Shown here: positions 1-11,434 of the stretch, in pieces
How the letters are laid out: every line of letters starts with the position of its first letter
Position numbering within the stretch: the first letter of the stretch is position 1
DNA from: Xylanimonas allomyrinae
GTDB lineage: Bacteria > Actinomycetota > Actinomycetes > Actinomycetales > Cellulomonadaceae
Assembly: GCF_004135345.1 (NCBI RefSeq)
Contig: NZ_CP035495.1
Location: forward strand, 620,001-684,000
Direction: 5' to 3'
DNA: 64,000 nt
The notes under the pieces: model-generated
Told to the model about the DNA's origin: nothing
The model's input: the letters and a program-made list of their open reading frames with translations, nothing else
The model's database searches: none
Made by a program: the position numbers and the translations under genes

Positions 1-555
1 CTGACCGAGGCGCTTGCCGCGCTCGCCGACCCGGACGGTGGGCGGCGTCGCGCGCTGCTGGTCGTCGTGCTCGCCACCGTGCGCGACCCCGGCAACGCCG
101 GCACGGTCATCCGAGCCGCCGACGCCGCCGGTGCCGACCTCGTCGTGCTCGCGGGCGACAGCGTCGACCTGCACAACCCCAAGGTCGTCCGGGCGACCGC
201 CGGGTCGCTGTTCCATGTGCCCGTCGTCGCGGGCGTGCCGCTGCCCGACGTCGTCGACACGCTGCACGCGGCGGGGCTTGCCGTGCTGGCGGCCGACGGC
301 GCGGGCGACCACGACCTGGACGACCTGCTCGACGTCGCCGGGCCGGCGGGGCGCGGTGCGCGAGCGGCCGGCACCCCCGACCTCGCGGCATCGACCGCCT
401 GGGTCTTCGGGAACGAGGCGTGGGGCCTGCCGCACGCCGACCGCGCGCTCGCCGACGCCGTCGTCCGCGTGCCGATCCGCGGGCGGGCCGAGTCGCTCAA
501 CCTCGCGACGGCGGCCACGGTGTGCCTGTACGCGTCGAGCCGCGCTCAGCGCTGA
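1..555 (+). CDS. TrmH/SpoU-family RNA 2'-O-methyltransferase, 5' end outside window
   Basis: The open frame runs in from the left edge without a start codon, so only the C-terminal 184 residues are present. They carry the SPOUT methyltransferase signature: a VRDPGNAGTVIRAADAAG stretch near residue 28 (motif 1), then FGNEAWGLP near residue 137 (motif 2), and RGRAESLNLATAATVCLY at the end (motif 3, SAM-binding knot). These three motifs define TrmH/SpoU enzymes that methylate a ribose 2'-O in tRNA or 23S rRNA. In many actinobacteria such a gene lies directly before pheST, as here. The exact substrate cannot be told from this fragment; tRNA (TrmH) and 23S G2251-type (RlmB) activity are both possible. 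Confidence 0.88.
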   Translation: MTEALAALADPDGGRRRALLVVVLATVRDPGNAGTVIRAADAAGADLVVLAGDSVDLHNPKVVRATAGSLFHVPVVAGVPLPDVVDTLHAAGLAVLAADGAGDHDLDDLLDVAGPAGRGARAAGTPDLAASTAWVFGNEAWGLPHADRALADAVVRVPIRGRAESLNLATAATVCLYASSRAQR

Positions 556-628
556 GCGCAGCGACCGCCCGGCCCGGGCAGGGCCGCGTCCCGCGACGGG
601 GCAGGCGGGAACCTGCCACGATCGGGGC

Positions 629-2506
<1,878 letters not shown>

Positions 2507-2507
<1 letters not shown>

Positions 2508-5118
2508 TGCCCCTCGTCGTCACGGAGTGGCTCGCCGACCACGTCGAGCTTCCGCAGGACCTTACCGCCGAGCAGCTCGCGGCCGCCCTCGTCAAGGTCG
2601 GGCTGGAGGAGGAGGCGATCCACGCGGCGAAGGTCACCGGACCCCTCGTCGTCGGCCGCGTGCTGACGCAGGCCAAGGAGCCGCAGAAGAACGGCAAGAC
2701 CGTCAACTGGTGCCTCGTCGACGTCGGCCCCGAGCACAACGCCACGGCGATCAAGGGTGTCGATCCCGCAGACGTCCCCGCAGGTGGCGCGCGCGGCATC
2801 ATCTGCGGCGCGCACAACTTCGGGGTGGGTGACCTCGTCGTCGTCGCGCTGCCCGGGACGGTGCTGCCCGGCCCGTTCCCCATCGCCGCACGCAAGACGT
2901 ACGGCCACGTGTCGGACGGCATGATCTGCTCGCAGCGCGAGCTGGGCCTGGGGGAGGACCACGACGGCATCATCGTGTTGCCGCGGCTCGGCTTCGACGC
3001 CGCCGCGCTGACGCCCGGCCAGGACGCGATCACGCTGCTGGGCCTGGGCGACGAGGTGCTGGAGATCAACGTGACCCCCGACCGCGGGTACGCGTTCAGC
3101 TATCGCGGCGTCGCGCGCGAGTTCGCGCACTCCACGGGCGCACGGTTCACCGACCGCGGCCTGGCCGAGAACCTGCCCGCCGCGCCTCCCGTCGCTACCG
3201 GGGACGGCTTCGCCGTCGACGTCGACGACGCCGCGCCGATCCACGGCGTCGTCGGGTGCGACCGGTTCGTCACGCGGGTCGTGCGCGGCATCGACCCCAC
3301 GGCGGCCACCCCGGCGTGGATGAAGCGCCGCCTGGAGGGTTCGGGCATGCGCTCGATCTCGCTCGCCGTCGACGTCACCAACTACGTGATGCTCGACCTG
3401 GGCCAGCCGCTGCACGCCTACGACCTCGACCAGGTCGCCGCCCCGATCGTGGTCCGCCGCGCGAACCCCGGCGAGCGCCTCACCACGCTCGACGACGTCG
3501 ACCGCGCGCTCGACACCGGGGACCTGCTCATCACGGACTCGCCCTCGGGCGAGCGCGCGAGCCGCGTGCTCGGCATCGCGGGCGTCATGGGCGGCGCGTC
3601 GTCCGAGGTCACGGACTCCACGACGGCGGTGCTCGTCGAGGCCGCCCACTTCGACCCGACGACGGTCGCCCGCAGCGCGCGCCGCCACAAGCTGCCCTCG
3701 GAGGCCGCCAAGCGATTCGAGCGCGGCGTCGACCCGCGGCTGCCCGCCGTCGCGGCGCAGCGCGTCGTCGACCTCCTGGTCGAGCACGGCGGCGGGGTCG
3801 CCGACCCGGCCGTGAGCGACCTCGACGCGACCACCGCGCCCGCTCCGATCACGCTGCCGGTCGGCCTGGCGACGCGCGTGGCCGGCGTCGAGTACGCGCG
3901 CGAGCGGGTCGTCGGCATCCTGGAGGAGATCGGCTGCGCCGTGGCCCCCGGGCCGGACGCGGACACCGTCCAGGTCACGCCGCCGACGTGGCGACCCGAC
4001 CTGACCGAGCGCGTCGCGCTGGTCGAGGAGGTCGTCCGCATCGCGGGGTACGACCAGGTGCCGTCGACCGTGCCGGCAGCACCGGGCGGCACGGGCCTGA
4101 CCGCCGAGCAGCGCACGCGCCGCTCCGTCGCGCGCGCGCTCGCCGAGGCGGGCCTCGTCGAGACCCTCAGCTACCCGTTCGTCGGCGAGGCCGAGCTCGA
4201 CGCGCTCGGGCTGCCGCCGGGCGACGCGCGCCGCCGCGCGCTGCGGCTGGCCAACCCGCTCGCCGACGACCGGCCGCTGCTGCGCACGTCGCTGCTGGCC
4301 ACGCTGGTCGAGACCGCACGCCGCAACGTCGCCCGCGGCCTGCCCGACGTCGCCGTCTTCGAGGTCGGTCTGGTGACTCTCCCGGCACCTGGCGCCCCGC
4401 GGCCCCGCAGCTGCCGGTCGGCGTGCGCCCGTCGGACGACGAGCTTGCGGCGCTCGCGGCTGCCGTCCCGGCCCAGCCGCGCCACGTGGCCGGCGTCGTG
4501 ACCGGGCGCCGCGACCATGCCGGCTGGTGGGGTGCGGGCCGTGACGCCGACTGGGCGGACGCGATCGAGCTGGCACGCCTGGTGGCTGCGCGGGCCGGGG
4601 TCGAGGTCGACGTCGTCCCCGCCACCGACGTCATGCCGTGGCACCCGGGCCGCTGTGCGGCCCTCGTCGTGGCAGGGGGGCGCACGCCCGAGCGCGTCGT
4701 CGGCTACGCGGGCGAGCTGCACCCCAAGGTCGTCGAGCGCGCGGGGCTGCCACGGCGGTCCGTCGCGTTCGAGGTCGACCTGTCGGCGCTGGTCGACGCC
4801 GCCTCGGGCGATCCGGTCGAGGCGGCCGCCGTGTCGGCGTTCCCGGCCGCCAAGGAGGACTTCGCGTTCGTCGTCGACGCCGCGGTTCCTGCCGAGACGG
4901 TGCGTTCCGCCGTCGTGGCGGGCGCGGGCGACCTGTTGGAGGACGTCAGCCTCTTCGACGTGTTCACCGGCGAGCAGATCGGCGCGGGCAAGAAGTCGCT
5001 GGCGTACTCGGTGCGCCTGCGCGCGGCGGACCGCACCCTGACGGCCGACGACGTGCGTGCCGCCCGCGACGGCGTCGTCGCGCAGGCCGCGCAGGTCGGG
5101 GCCACGCTGCGAGGCTGA
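2507..5118 (+). CDS. pheT: Phenylalanine-tRNA ligase beta subunit, single-base frameshift near 4396
   Basis: Large subunit of PheRS: N-terminal tRNA-binding OB fold (GPLVVGRVL..., about residues 45-155), B3/B4 editing domain (about 210-400), B5 domain, class II-like core, and a C-terminal anticodon-binding RRM-like domain with SAFPAAKEDFAFVVD. The first frame reads through FEVGLVTLPAPGAP (to about 4395) and then becomes nonsense. The correct continuation (AAPQLPVGVRPSDDE...) is in the next frame and runs to 5118. Adding one C to the CCCC run at 4394-4397 restores an uninterrupted 870-residue protein of normal family length. Since PheT is essential, an undercalled homopolymer is more likely than a real mutation. 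Starts by overlapping the pheS stop and is followed by a strong terminator. Confidence 0.93.
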
Positions 5119-5123
5119 GCGGA

Positions 5124-5159
5124 CAAGGGCTCGGCCACCGCGAGGTGGCCGAGCCCTTG
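5124..5159. terminator. Intrinsic terminator after pheST
   Basis: Perfect 16-bp inverted repeat: CAAGGGCTCGGCCACC, loop GCGA, and its exact complement. It lies 6 nt after the pheT stop and before the 3' end of the oppositely oriented GH43 gene, so it can serve both. There is no strong T tract, as is common in high-GC actinobacteria. Confidence 0.85.
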
Positions 5160-5179
5160 CGTCGTCTACCGCCTGCTCG

Positions 5180-6184
5180 TCACTGGACGGCGGGCGTGAC
5201 CGTGGTGATGGTGCCGTCCTCGGCGATCTCCAGCGGCGTGTACTTGATGTTGCGCAGCTGGGTCTTGCCGCCCGACAGCTCCGAGTCGTGGTAGAAGAGG
5301 CACCACGTGCCGTCGATCTCGACGATCGAGTGGTGCGTGGTCCAGCCGAGCACGGGCTCCAGGATGCGGCCCTTGTAGGTGAAGGGGCCGAGCGGCGTCT
5401 CACCCTCGGCGTACACGAGGTAGTGCGTGTCACCGGTGGAGTACGAGAAGTAGTACTTGCCGTTGAACTTGTGGACCCACGAGCCCTCGAAGAAGCGGCG
5501 GTCGGTGTCGGAGGCCTTGAGCGGCTCGCCGTTCTCGTCGCGGATCTCGATGGTGCGCAGCGGCTCGGCGAGCGAGACCATGTCCTCGTTCAGCTCGGCC
5601 GCGTACGGCAGCAGGGCCGGCTCGTCGCCCTGCGGGCCGTCCTCGCCGGCGCTGAGGCCGGGCGCGTCGACGAACTCGCCGGTCTGCCACTTCTCGAGCT
5701 GGCCGCCCCACAGCCCGCCGACGTACAGGTACGCCCTGCCGTCGTCGTCGACGAACACCGCGGGGTCGATGGTGAACGTGCCGGCCATGTAGTCCGGCTC
5801 GGGCGTGAACGGGCCGGCGGGGGAGTCGCCGACGGCGACGCCGATGCGGAAGATGCCGTCCTTGTCCTTGGCCGGGAAGTAGAAGTAGTACGTGCCGTTC
5901 TTGGTCGCGGCGTCGGGCGCCCACATCTGCTCGCTCGCCCACGGCACGTCCTTGACGTGCAGGACCTCGCCCTCGTCGACGGCCTCGGCGTCGAGCGACT
6001 CCAGCGAGAAGACGTGGTAGTCCTCCATCCAGAAGTGGTCGCCGCTGCCGTCGTCCTCCTTGTCGTTGCCCAGGTCGTGCGACGGGTAGACGTAGATCTT
6101 GCCGTCGAAGACGTGCGCGGACGGGTCGGCGGTGTAGATCCCGGTGACAAGGGGGGTGTTCGGCTGGGCCACGCTGTGCCTCAT
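5180..6184 (-). CDS. Glycoside hydrolase family 43 enzyme
   Basis: A 334-residue five-bladed beta-propeller glycosidase, probably an arabinofuranosidase or beta-xylosidase acting on plant-cell-wall oligosaccharides. The family catalytic acids are visible: YTADPSAHVF near residue 19 (Asp base), FTIDPAVFVDDDG near residue 139 (Asp that tunes pKa), and FEGSWVHKF near residue 236 (Glu acid). There is no signal peptide, so the enzyme is likely cytoplasmic and works on imported oligosaccharides. A LacI-type operator candidate lies 31-45 nt upstream. No sugar transporter or LacI gene is next to it, so it appears to be a solitary gene. Substrate specificity within GH43 cannot be fixed from sequence alone. 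Confidence 0.9.
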   Translation of the reverse strand: MRHSVAQPNTPLVTGIYTADPSAHVFDGKIYVYPSHDLGNDKEDDGSGDHFWMEDYHVFSLESLDAEAVDEGEVLHVKDVPWASEQMWAPDAATKNGTYYFYFPAKDKDGIFRIGVAVGDSPAGPFTPEPDYMAGTFTIDPAVFVDDDGRAYLYVGGLWGGQLEKWQTGEFVDAPGLSAGEDGPQGDEPALLPYAAELNEDMVSLAEPLRTIEIRDENGEPLKASDTDRRFFEGSWVHKFNGKYYFSYSTGDTHYLVYAEGETPLGPFTYKGRILEPVLGWTTHHSIVEIDGTWCLFYHDSELSGGKTQLRNIKYTPLEIAEDGTITTVTPAVQ

Positions 6185-6214
6185 TCGTCGAGTGGTCCGT
6201 GCGGGTACACGGGG

Positions 6215-6229
6215 CGAAAACGGTTTCCG
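6215..6229. promoter_or_regulatory. LacI-family-like operator upstream of GH43 gene
   Basis: CGAAAACGGTTTCCG is a near-palindrome with the central CG and AAA/TTT arms typical of LacI-family sites (one mismatch between half sites). It sits 31-45 nt before the GH43 start, where a repressor would block transcription. Binding is inferred. Confidence 0.5.
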
Positions 6230-6406
6230 CGCGCCAGGTTAGCCCGCGCCGCGCCCGCCCACGCGCCGGATGTCTCCCAGCCCTGCGTGAGCCGTCCTCA
6301 GGCTCGCCCGGCCGCGCACATCGCGCCAGCCGACGGCCCCCGGCGGTGCCAGCCGTGGGCCAGTGGGCCGCGGGTCCCGGCCGCGCCGCGCGGGCGTGCG
6401 ACTGCG

Positions 6407-6412
6407 TACGAT
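6407..6412 (+). promoter_or_regulatory. Possible -10 box for TetR gene
   Basis: TACGAT matches TAnnnT and would give an mRNA leader of about 70 nt before the GTG at 6488. No convincing -35. The rest of the 303-nt divergent region 6185-6487 holds no gene that I can see. Confidence 0.3.
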
Positions 6413-6487
6413 GGGTGGAAAGTCCCGTTCGGCGGAGTTCTCCCCGCCGACGCACGAGCCGGGACCGTGCATGCACCAGGAGGCAAC

Positions 6488-7072
6488 GTGGCCACCTCGT
6501 CCAGCGACCTGCCCGCGTGGCTCGGTGTCCAGCGCCCGCAGCGCGCCGACGCCCGCCGCAACTTCGACGCTTTGCTCGCCGCAGCGCGCGAGGCTTTCGC
6601 CGAGCGCGGCGCGCGCGCCTCTCTCGAGGAGGTCGCGCGGCGCGCGGGCGTCGGCATCGGCACGCTGTACCGCAACTTCCCCACGCGTGATGCGCTCGTC
6701 GAGGCGGTGTACGTCACGGAGATCGAGCGACTGGTCGAGGCCGGGCGCGACGCCCAGGAGCGCGGCCCGTGGGAGAGCCTGGCGGCGTGGCTCGCCAGGT
6801 TCGTCGACGACCTCGGCGCCCAACGGGTGCTGCTCGACGGGCTCAACCGCGACTCGTGCGACATGCGCGCGTGCCGGCGCGCCATCCACGTCGCGGGCGA
6901 GCCGCTGCTGCGCACCGCCCAGGCCGCGGGCGTCGCGCGCCAGGACGTCACGATCGACGACGTCGTGCGGTTGGTCTCGGGCGTGGCGGGTGTCGACTAC
7001 CCGGACCCTGCGCAGCGCGCCCGCGTCGTCGGCATCGCGATCGACGGCCTGCGGGCTCGTCCATCGCGGTGA
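6488..7072 (+). CDS. TetR/AcrR-family transcriptional regulator
   Basis: A 194-residue DNA-binding repressor. The N-terminal helix-turn-helix is clear: DALLAAAREAFAERGARASLEEVARRAGVGIGTLYRNFPTRDALVEAVY covers residues about 25-73 and follows the TetR consensus closely. The C-terminal ligand domain (about 75-194) is not specific enough to name an effector; it resembles the SbtR-like class common in actinobacteria. A near-perfect AGGAGG ribosome site lies 6 nt before the GTG, which decides the start. It is convergent with the quinone oxidoreductase gene, from which it is separated by only 4 nt, and divergent from the GH43 gene; its target could be itself or a distant operon. Confidence 0.88.
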   Translation: MATSSSDLPAWLGVQRPQRADARRNFDALLAAAREAFAERGARASLEEVARRAGVGIGTLYRNFPTRDALVEAVYVTEIERLVEAGRDAQERGPWESLAAWLARFVDDLGAQRVLLDGLNRDSCDMRACRRAIHVAGEPLLRTAQAAGVARQDVTIDDVVRLVSGVAGVDYPDPAQRARVVGIAIDGLRARPSR

Positions 7073-7076
7073 CGGC

Positions 7077-8060
7077 TCAGGGGACGAGCAGCACCTTGCC
7101 CGTGGTGCCGCGGCCTTCGAGCGCGCGGTGGGCCTGCGCGGCGTCGGCCAGCGGGTACGTCGCCCCGACGCGCACGTCGAGGTCGCCTGCGGCGGCCGCC
7201 GCCATCAGCTCGCCCGATCGCCATTCGAGCTCGGCCCGCGTGGCGAGGTAGTCGCCGATGCTCGGCCGGGTCAGGAACACAGACCCGGCGCGGTTGAGGC
7301 GCTGGGGGTCGAACGGGGGCACCGGGCCCGATGCGGCGCCGAACAGCACGAGCATCCCTCGCGGCCGCAGCGAGGCGAGCGAGCCGTCGAACGTCGAGCG
7401 GCCGACGCCGTCGTACACCACGTGGACGCCGGCGCCGTCGGTCAGCTCGCGGACGGCCGCGGGCAGCTCGGTGGTCAGGTCGCTCATCGCCGCGTAGTCG
7501 AGGGTGTGCGCGGCGCCCGCGGCGCGCGAGAGGGCCGCCTTCTCGGCGGAGGAGACCGTCGTGATGACGCGCCCGCCCCGGGCGACGGCGAGCTGGGTGG
7601 CCAGCAGGCCGACGCCGCCGGCGCCCGCGTGCAGCAGGACGTCGTGGCCAGGGCCGACCTCGAACGTCGAGGCGACGAGGTAGTGGGCGGTCATGCCCTG
7701 GAGCGGCAGCGCGGCCGCGTGGACGAGGTCGAGCCCTTCGGGCACGGCGACGGCGTGGACGGCGGCCACGAGCACGAGCTCCGCGTAGCTGCCGGGGCCC
7801 TCGCTCCAGGAGACGCGGTCGCCGATGGCGAAGCCCGTCACGCCGTCGCCGATCCCTTCGACGACGCCGGCGCCCTCGACGCCGACCACGTGCGGGTACG
7901 GCATGGGGTACAGGCCGCTGCGGCGGTAGGTGTCGATGAAGTTCACGCCCGCGGCGGCGACGCGGACCAGGAGCTGGCCGGGGCCGGGCTCGGGGTCGGG
8001 GAGCTCGACGTAGGAGAGAACCTCGGGACCGCCCGCCTCGCGGGCCTGCACAGCGCGCAT
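7077..8060 (-). CDS. Zinc-independent quinone oxidoreductase (NADPH:quinone reductase-like MDR)
   Basis: A 327-residue medium-chain dehydrogenase/reductase without the structural or catalytic zinc cysteines. GroES-like N-terminal domain (GVNFIDTYRRSGLYPMPYPHVVGVEGAGVVEGIG, residues about 40-73) matches the QOR/zeta-crystallin signature. The Rossmann motif AGAGGVGLLATQLA lies near residue 148, followed by residues typical of NADPH selection. Family members reduce quinones by one electron or detoxify enones. Starts at MRAVQAREAGG. No operon partners; convergent with the TetR gene. Confidence 0.9.
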   Translation of the reverse strand: MRAVQAREAGGPEVLSYVELPDPEPGPGQLLVRVAAAGVNFIDTYRRSGLYPMPYPHVVGVEGAGVVEGIGDGVTGFAIGDRVSWSEGPGSYAELVLVAAVHAVAVPEGLDLVHAAALPLQGMTAHYLVASTFEVGPGHDVLLHAGAGGVGLLATQLAVARGGRVITTVSSAEKAALSRAAGAAHTLDYAAMSDLTTELPAAVRELTDGAGVHVVYDGVGRSTFDGSLASLRPRGMLVLFGAASGPVPPFDPQRLNRAGSVFLTRPSIGDYLATRAELEWRSGELMAAAAAGDLDVRVGATYPLADAAQAHRALEGRGTTGKVLLVP

Positions 8061-8208
8061 GGGGCGAGCGTAGTGCCGAGGGCGCGCCAGCGGGTGCGCG
8101 GATCGAGTCAGGGCCGCGGCGGGTCGCGTCGGCGTGTGCTGGGGTTGGGGCGGATGCCGTGGCGCGCGTCGTGGCCTGCCTGGTGAACCCCGCCCCACGT
8201 GTCGTGGC

Positions 8209-8236
8209 TATGCATTGCTATGTATAGTCATGCACA
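8209..8236 (+). promoter_or_regulatory. argC promoter with ArgR-box candidate; leaderless start
   Basis: An AT-rich island stands out in GC-rich DNA. TGCAT (8211-8215) and ATGCA (8230-8234) form an inverted repeat around the -10 box TATAGT (8223-8228). The -10 ends 7 nt before the argC ATG at 8236, so the transcript would start at or next to the initiation codon. The position over the promoter of the operon that encodes ArgR suggests autoregulated, arginine-dependent repression. The -35 region is weak. Confidence 0.6.
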
Positions 8237-9306
8237 TGACCAGTGTGCAGCGCGCACGCGTCGCCGTCGCCGGCGCGTCGGGTTACGCGGGCGGAGAGTT
8301 CCTCCGCATCGCCGCGAACCATCCCCACCTCGAGGTCGGCACCGTCACGGCCCACTCCAACGCCGGTGCCACGCTCGGCAGCCTTCACCCGCACCTGCGC
8401 TCGCTCGCCGACCGCGTGCTGGCCCCCACGAGCGTCGAGGCCCTCGCGGGGCACGACGTGGTCGTGCTGGCCCTGCCGCACGGAGCGTCGGGCGAGATCG
8501 CCGCGCAGCTTCCCGACGACGTCCTGGTGCTCGACCTCGGCGCGGACCACCGCCTCGTCTCCGCGGCGGCCTGGGAGCAGTTCTACGGCACGCCGCACGC
8601 GGGCACCTGGCCCTACGGCCTGCCCGAGCTGCTGCACGTGCACGACGGCGCCGTGACCGGCCGGCAGCGCGACGCCCTGCGCGGCGCAACCCGTATCGCC
8701 GTGCCCGGCTGCAACGTCACCGCGGTCACGCTCGGCCTGCAGCCGGGCGTCGCGGCCGGCCTGATCGAGCCGCGCGACGTCGTCGCGGTGCTCGCCAACG
8801 GCTACTCGGGCGCGGGCAAGGCGCTCAAGGCGCACCTGCTGGCGTCCGAGGCGCTCGGTGCCGCCGCACCGTACGCCGTCGGCGGCACCCACCGGCACAT
8901 CCCCGAGATCCAGCAGAACCTGCTCACCGCCGGGGCCGACGCCGTCACGCTCAGCTTCACGCCCACGCTCGTGCCCATGGCGCGCGGCATCCTCGCCACC
9001 GCGACCGCCCGCCTCGTGCCGGGCGCCGACCCTGCCGCCGTGCGCGACGCCTGGGCGCAGGCGTACGCCGACGAGCCGTTCGTCCACCTGCTGCCCGAGG
9101 GCCAGTGGCCGAGCACGGCGATGACCCTCGGCGCGAACACCGCGCTGGTCCAGGTCGCCGTCGACGCCGCCGCGGGGCGCGTCGTCACGGTCACCGCGAT
9201 CGACAACCTCGTCAAGGGCACCGCGGGCGGCGCCGTCCAGTCCCTCAACCTCGCCCTCGGCCTGCCGGAGACGGCGGGCCTGACCACCGAAGGAGTCGCC
9301 CCGTGA
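8236..9306 (+). CDS. argC: N-acetyl-gamma-glutamyl-phosphate reductase
   Basis: Third step of arginine biosynthesis: NADPH-dependent reduction of N-acetylglutamyl phosphate to the semialdehyde. The 356-residue protein has the Rossmann loop [14 protein letters not shown] near residue 9, the catalytic cysteine in VPGCNVTA near residue 156, and the [10 protein letters not shown] motif near residue 216 that includes the catalytic histidine. First gene of argCJBDFR. The ATG at 8236 was chosen; an in-frame ATG two codons earlier (8230) would fall within the probable promoter spacing. Followed by argJ with a 4-nt GTGA overlap. Confidence 0.96.
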   Translation: MTSVQRARVAVAGASGYAGGEFLRIAANHPHLEVGTVTAHSNAGATLGSLHPHLRSLADRVLAPTSVEALAGHDVVVLALPHGASGEIAAQLPDDVLVLDLGADHRLVSAAAWEQFYGTPHAGTWPYGLPELLHVHDGAVTGRQRDALRGATRIAVPGCNVTAVTLGLQPGVAAGLIEPRDVVAVLANGYSGAGKALKAHLLASEALGAAAPYAVGGTHRHIPEIQQNLLTAGADAVTLSFTPTLVPMARGILATATARLVPGADPAAVRDAWAQAYADEPFVHLLPEGQWPSTAMTLGANTALVQVAVDAAAGRVVTVTAIDNLVKGTAGGAVQSLNLALGLPETAGLTTEGVAP

Positions 9307-10505
9307 GCGTCACCTCACCCGCAGGCTTCCGGGCCGCCGGCGTGACCGCCGGCCTCAAGACGTCGGGCAGGCCCGACGTGGCGCTCGTCGTCACCGAGGG
9401 GCCACGCCACGTCGCGGCCGCGGTGCTCACGTCCAACCGCGTCCACGCGGCCCCGGTGACCTGGACGCGCCAGGCCGTCAAGGACGGCACGGCCCGTGCC
9501 GTCGTGCTCAACTCGGGCGGCGCCAACGCCTGCACCGGGCCCGAGGGCTTCGCCGACACGCACCGGACCGCCGAGCACACCGCGGCCGCGCTGGGTGCCG
9601 CGGGCATCGGCGGCGAGGACGGCGTGGGCGCGGGCGACGTGCTCGTGTGCTCCACCGGGCTGATCGGCGTCCGCCTGCCCATGGACCTGCTGCTGCCGGG
9701 CGTCGACGCCGCCGTCGCGGCGCTGGCCGCCGACGGCGGAGACGCGGCCGCGCACGCCATCATGACCACCGACACCCGCTCCAAGCAGACGCTCGTCACC
9801 GGCGAGACGGCCGGAGCGGGCTGGAGCGTCGGCGGCATGGCCAAGGGCGCGGGCATGCTCGCCCCAGGCCTGGCGACCATGCTGTGCGTCCTGACGACCG
9901 ACGCCGACGTCGACGCCGCGACCGCCGACGCCGCGCTGCGCGCCGCCACCGCGGCGACGTTCGACCGCGTCGACTCGGACGGCTGCATGTCCACCAACGA
10001 CACCGTGATCCTCCTGGCGAGCGGCGCGAGCGGCGCCACGCCGTCGGCGGCCGAGCTCACCCGGGCCGTCACCGCCGCCTGCGCGGACCTCGCCCGCCAG
10101 CTCGTCGCCGACGCCGAAGGCGCCAGCCACGACATCGCCATCACCGTCCGGGGCGCCACGACGCAAGACGCCGCCCTGGCCGTCGCGCGGGCCGTGTCGC
10201 GCTCCAACCTCTTCAAGGCCGCCATCTTCGGCAACGACCCCAACTGGGGCCGCGTGCTGTCCGCGGTCGGCACCGTGCCCGAGGACGTCGCCCCCTTCGA
10301 CGCCCTGACCCTCGACGTGGCCGTCAACGGCGTCCAGGTCTGCCGGGCCGGCGGCGTCGGAGAGCCGCGCGAGCTCGTCGACCTCGCCGCCGCCCGCGAG
10401 GTCACCGTCGAGGTCGACCTGCACGCCGGGGACGCCGAGGTCACGCTGTGGACCAACGACCTCACGCACGACTACGTCCACGAGAACAGCGCGTACTCCT
10501 CATGA
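9303..10505 (+). CDS. argJ: Glutamate N-acetyltransferase / ornithine acetyltransferase
   Basis: A 400-residue Ntn-fold enzyme that moves the acetyl group from N-acetylornithine to glutamate, making the arginine pathway cyclic. The self-cleavage motif is present: [14 protein letters not shown] near residues 181-194, where cleavage before the Thr of ATML creates the nucleophile. Conserved GGANACTG near residue 72 and FGNDPNWGR near residue 309 fit the family. Whether it is also an N-acetylglutamate synthase (bifunctional) cannot be decided from sequence. GTG start overlaps the argC stop. Confidence 0.96.
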   Translation: MSVTSPAGFRAAGVTAGLKTSGRPDVALVVTEGPRHVAAAVLTSNRVHAAPVTWTRQAVKDGTARAVVLNSGGANACTGPEGFADTHRTAEHTAAALGAAGIGGEDGVGAGDVLVCSTGLIGVRLPMDLLLPGVDAAVAALAADGGDAAAHAIMTTDTRSKQTLVTGETAGAGWSVGGMAKGAGMLAPGLATMLCVLTTDADVDAATADAALRAATAATFDRVDSDGCMSTNDTVILLASGASGATPSAAELTRAVTAACADLARQLVADAEGASHDIAITVRGATTQDAALAVARAVSRSNLFKAAIFGNDPNWGRVLSAVGTVPEDVAPFDALTLDVAVNGVQVCRAGGVGEPRELVDLAAAREVTVEVDLHAGDAEVTLWTNDLTHDYVHENSAYSS

Positions 10506-11434
10506 GCGACTTCGTGTTCGACACCCGCACCGACCTGCGCCCCGAGCAGAAAGCCGAGGTCCTCATCGAGGCCCTGCCGTGGCTGCAGGAGTTCTCGGGC
10601 GCGCTCGTCGTCGTCAAGTACGGCGGCAACGCCATGGTCGACGACACGCTCAAGGCCGCGTTCGCGCAGGACATGGTGTTCCTGCGCCAGGTGGGCCTGC
10701 GCCCCGTCGTCGTGCACGGCGGCGGCCCGCAGATCAACGCGATGCTCGGGCGGCTCGACATCCCCAGCGAGTTCCGCGGCGGCCTGCGCGTGACCACGCC
10801 CGAGGCCATGGAGGTCGTCCGGATGGTCCTCACCGGCCAGGTCGGCCGCGAGCTCGTGGGGCTGGTCAACGCGCACGGCCCGCACGCCGTCGGCCTGTCG
10901 GGCGAGGACGGGGGGCTGTTCCAGGCCACGCGGCGCACCGCCGTCGTCGACGGCGAGCCCGTCGACGTGGGCCTGGTCGGCGACGTGACCGCGGTCGACC
11001 CGTCGGCGGTCGAGGACATCCTCGCCGCGGGCCGCATCCCCGTGGTCTCCACGGTCGCGCCCGACGTCGCCGACCCCACGCAGGTGCTCAACGTCAACGC
11101 CGACACGGCGGCGTCGGCGCTCGCGGTCGCGCTCGGCGCCAAGAAGCTCATCGTGCTGACCGACGTCGAGGGCCTGTACACCTCGTGGCCCGACCGGTCG
11201 TCGCTGGTCGAGCGCATCACCGCGAGCGAGCTCGCCACCCTTCTGCCGTCCCTCGAGTCCGGCATGGTGCCCAAGATGGAGGCGTGCCTGCGCGCCGTCG
11301 AGGGCGGCGTGCCGGCCGCGACCGTCATCGACGGCCGCCAGCCGCACTCCGTGCTGCTCGAGGTCTTCACCGCCCGCGGCAACGGCACGATGGTCGTGCC
11401 CGACGCCGCCACGCTTCCTAAGGACCCTGCATGA
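10502..11434 (+). CDS. argB: Acetylglutamate kinase
   Basis: A 310-residue amino-acid kinase that phosphorylates N-acetylglutamate. Motifs seen: VVKYGGNAM near residue 37 (phosphate-binding Lys), [10 protein letters not shown] near residue 71, [14 protein letters not shown] near residue 196 and [12 protein letters not shown] near residue 215 (nucleotide site). The N-terminal helix extension before the first motif is the type associated with hexameric, arginine-inhibited enzymes, so feedback control is likely. Four-nucleotide overlaps join it to argJ and argD. Confidence 0.96.
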   Translation: MSDFVFDTRTDLRPEQKAEVLIEALPWLQEFSGALVVVKYGGNAMVDDTLKAAFAQDMVFLRQVGLRPVVVHGGGPQINAMLGRLDIPSEFRGGLRVTTPEAMEVVRMVLTGQVGRELVGLVNAHGPHAVGLSGEDGGLFQATRRTAVVDGEPVDVGLVGDVTAVDPSAVEDILAAGRIPVVSTVAPDVADPTQVLNVNADTAASALAVALGAKKLIVLTDVEGLYTSWPDRSSLVERITASELATLLPSLESGMVPKMEACLRAVEGGVPAATVIDGRQPHSVLLEVFTARGNGTMVVPDAATLPKDPA

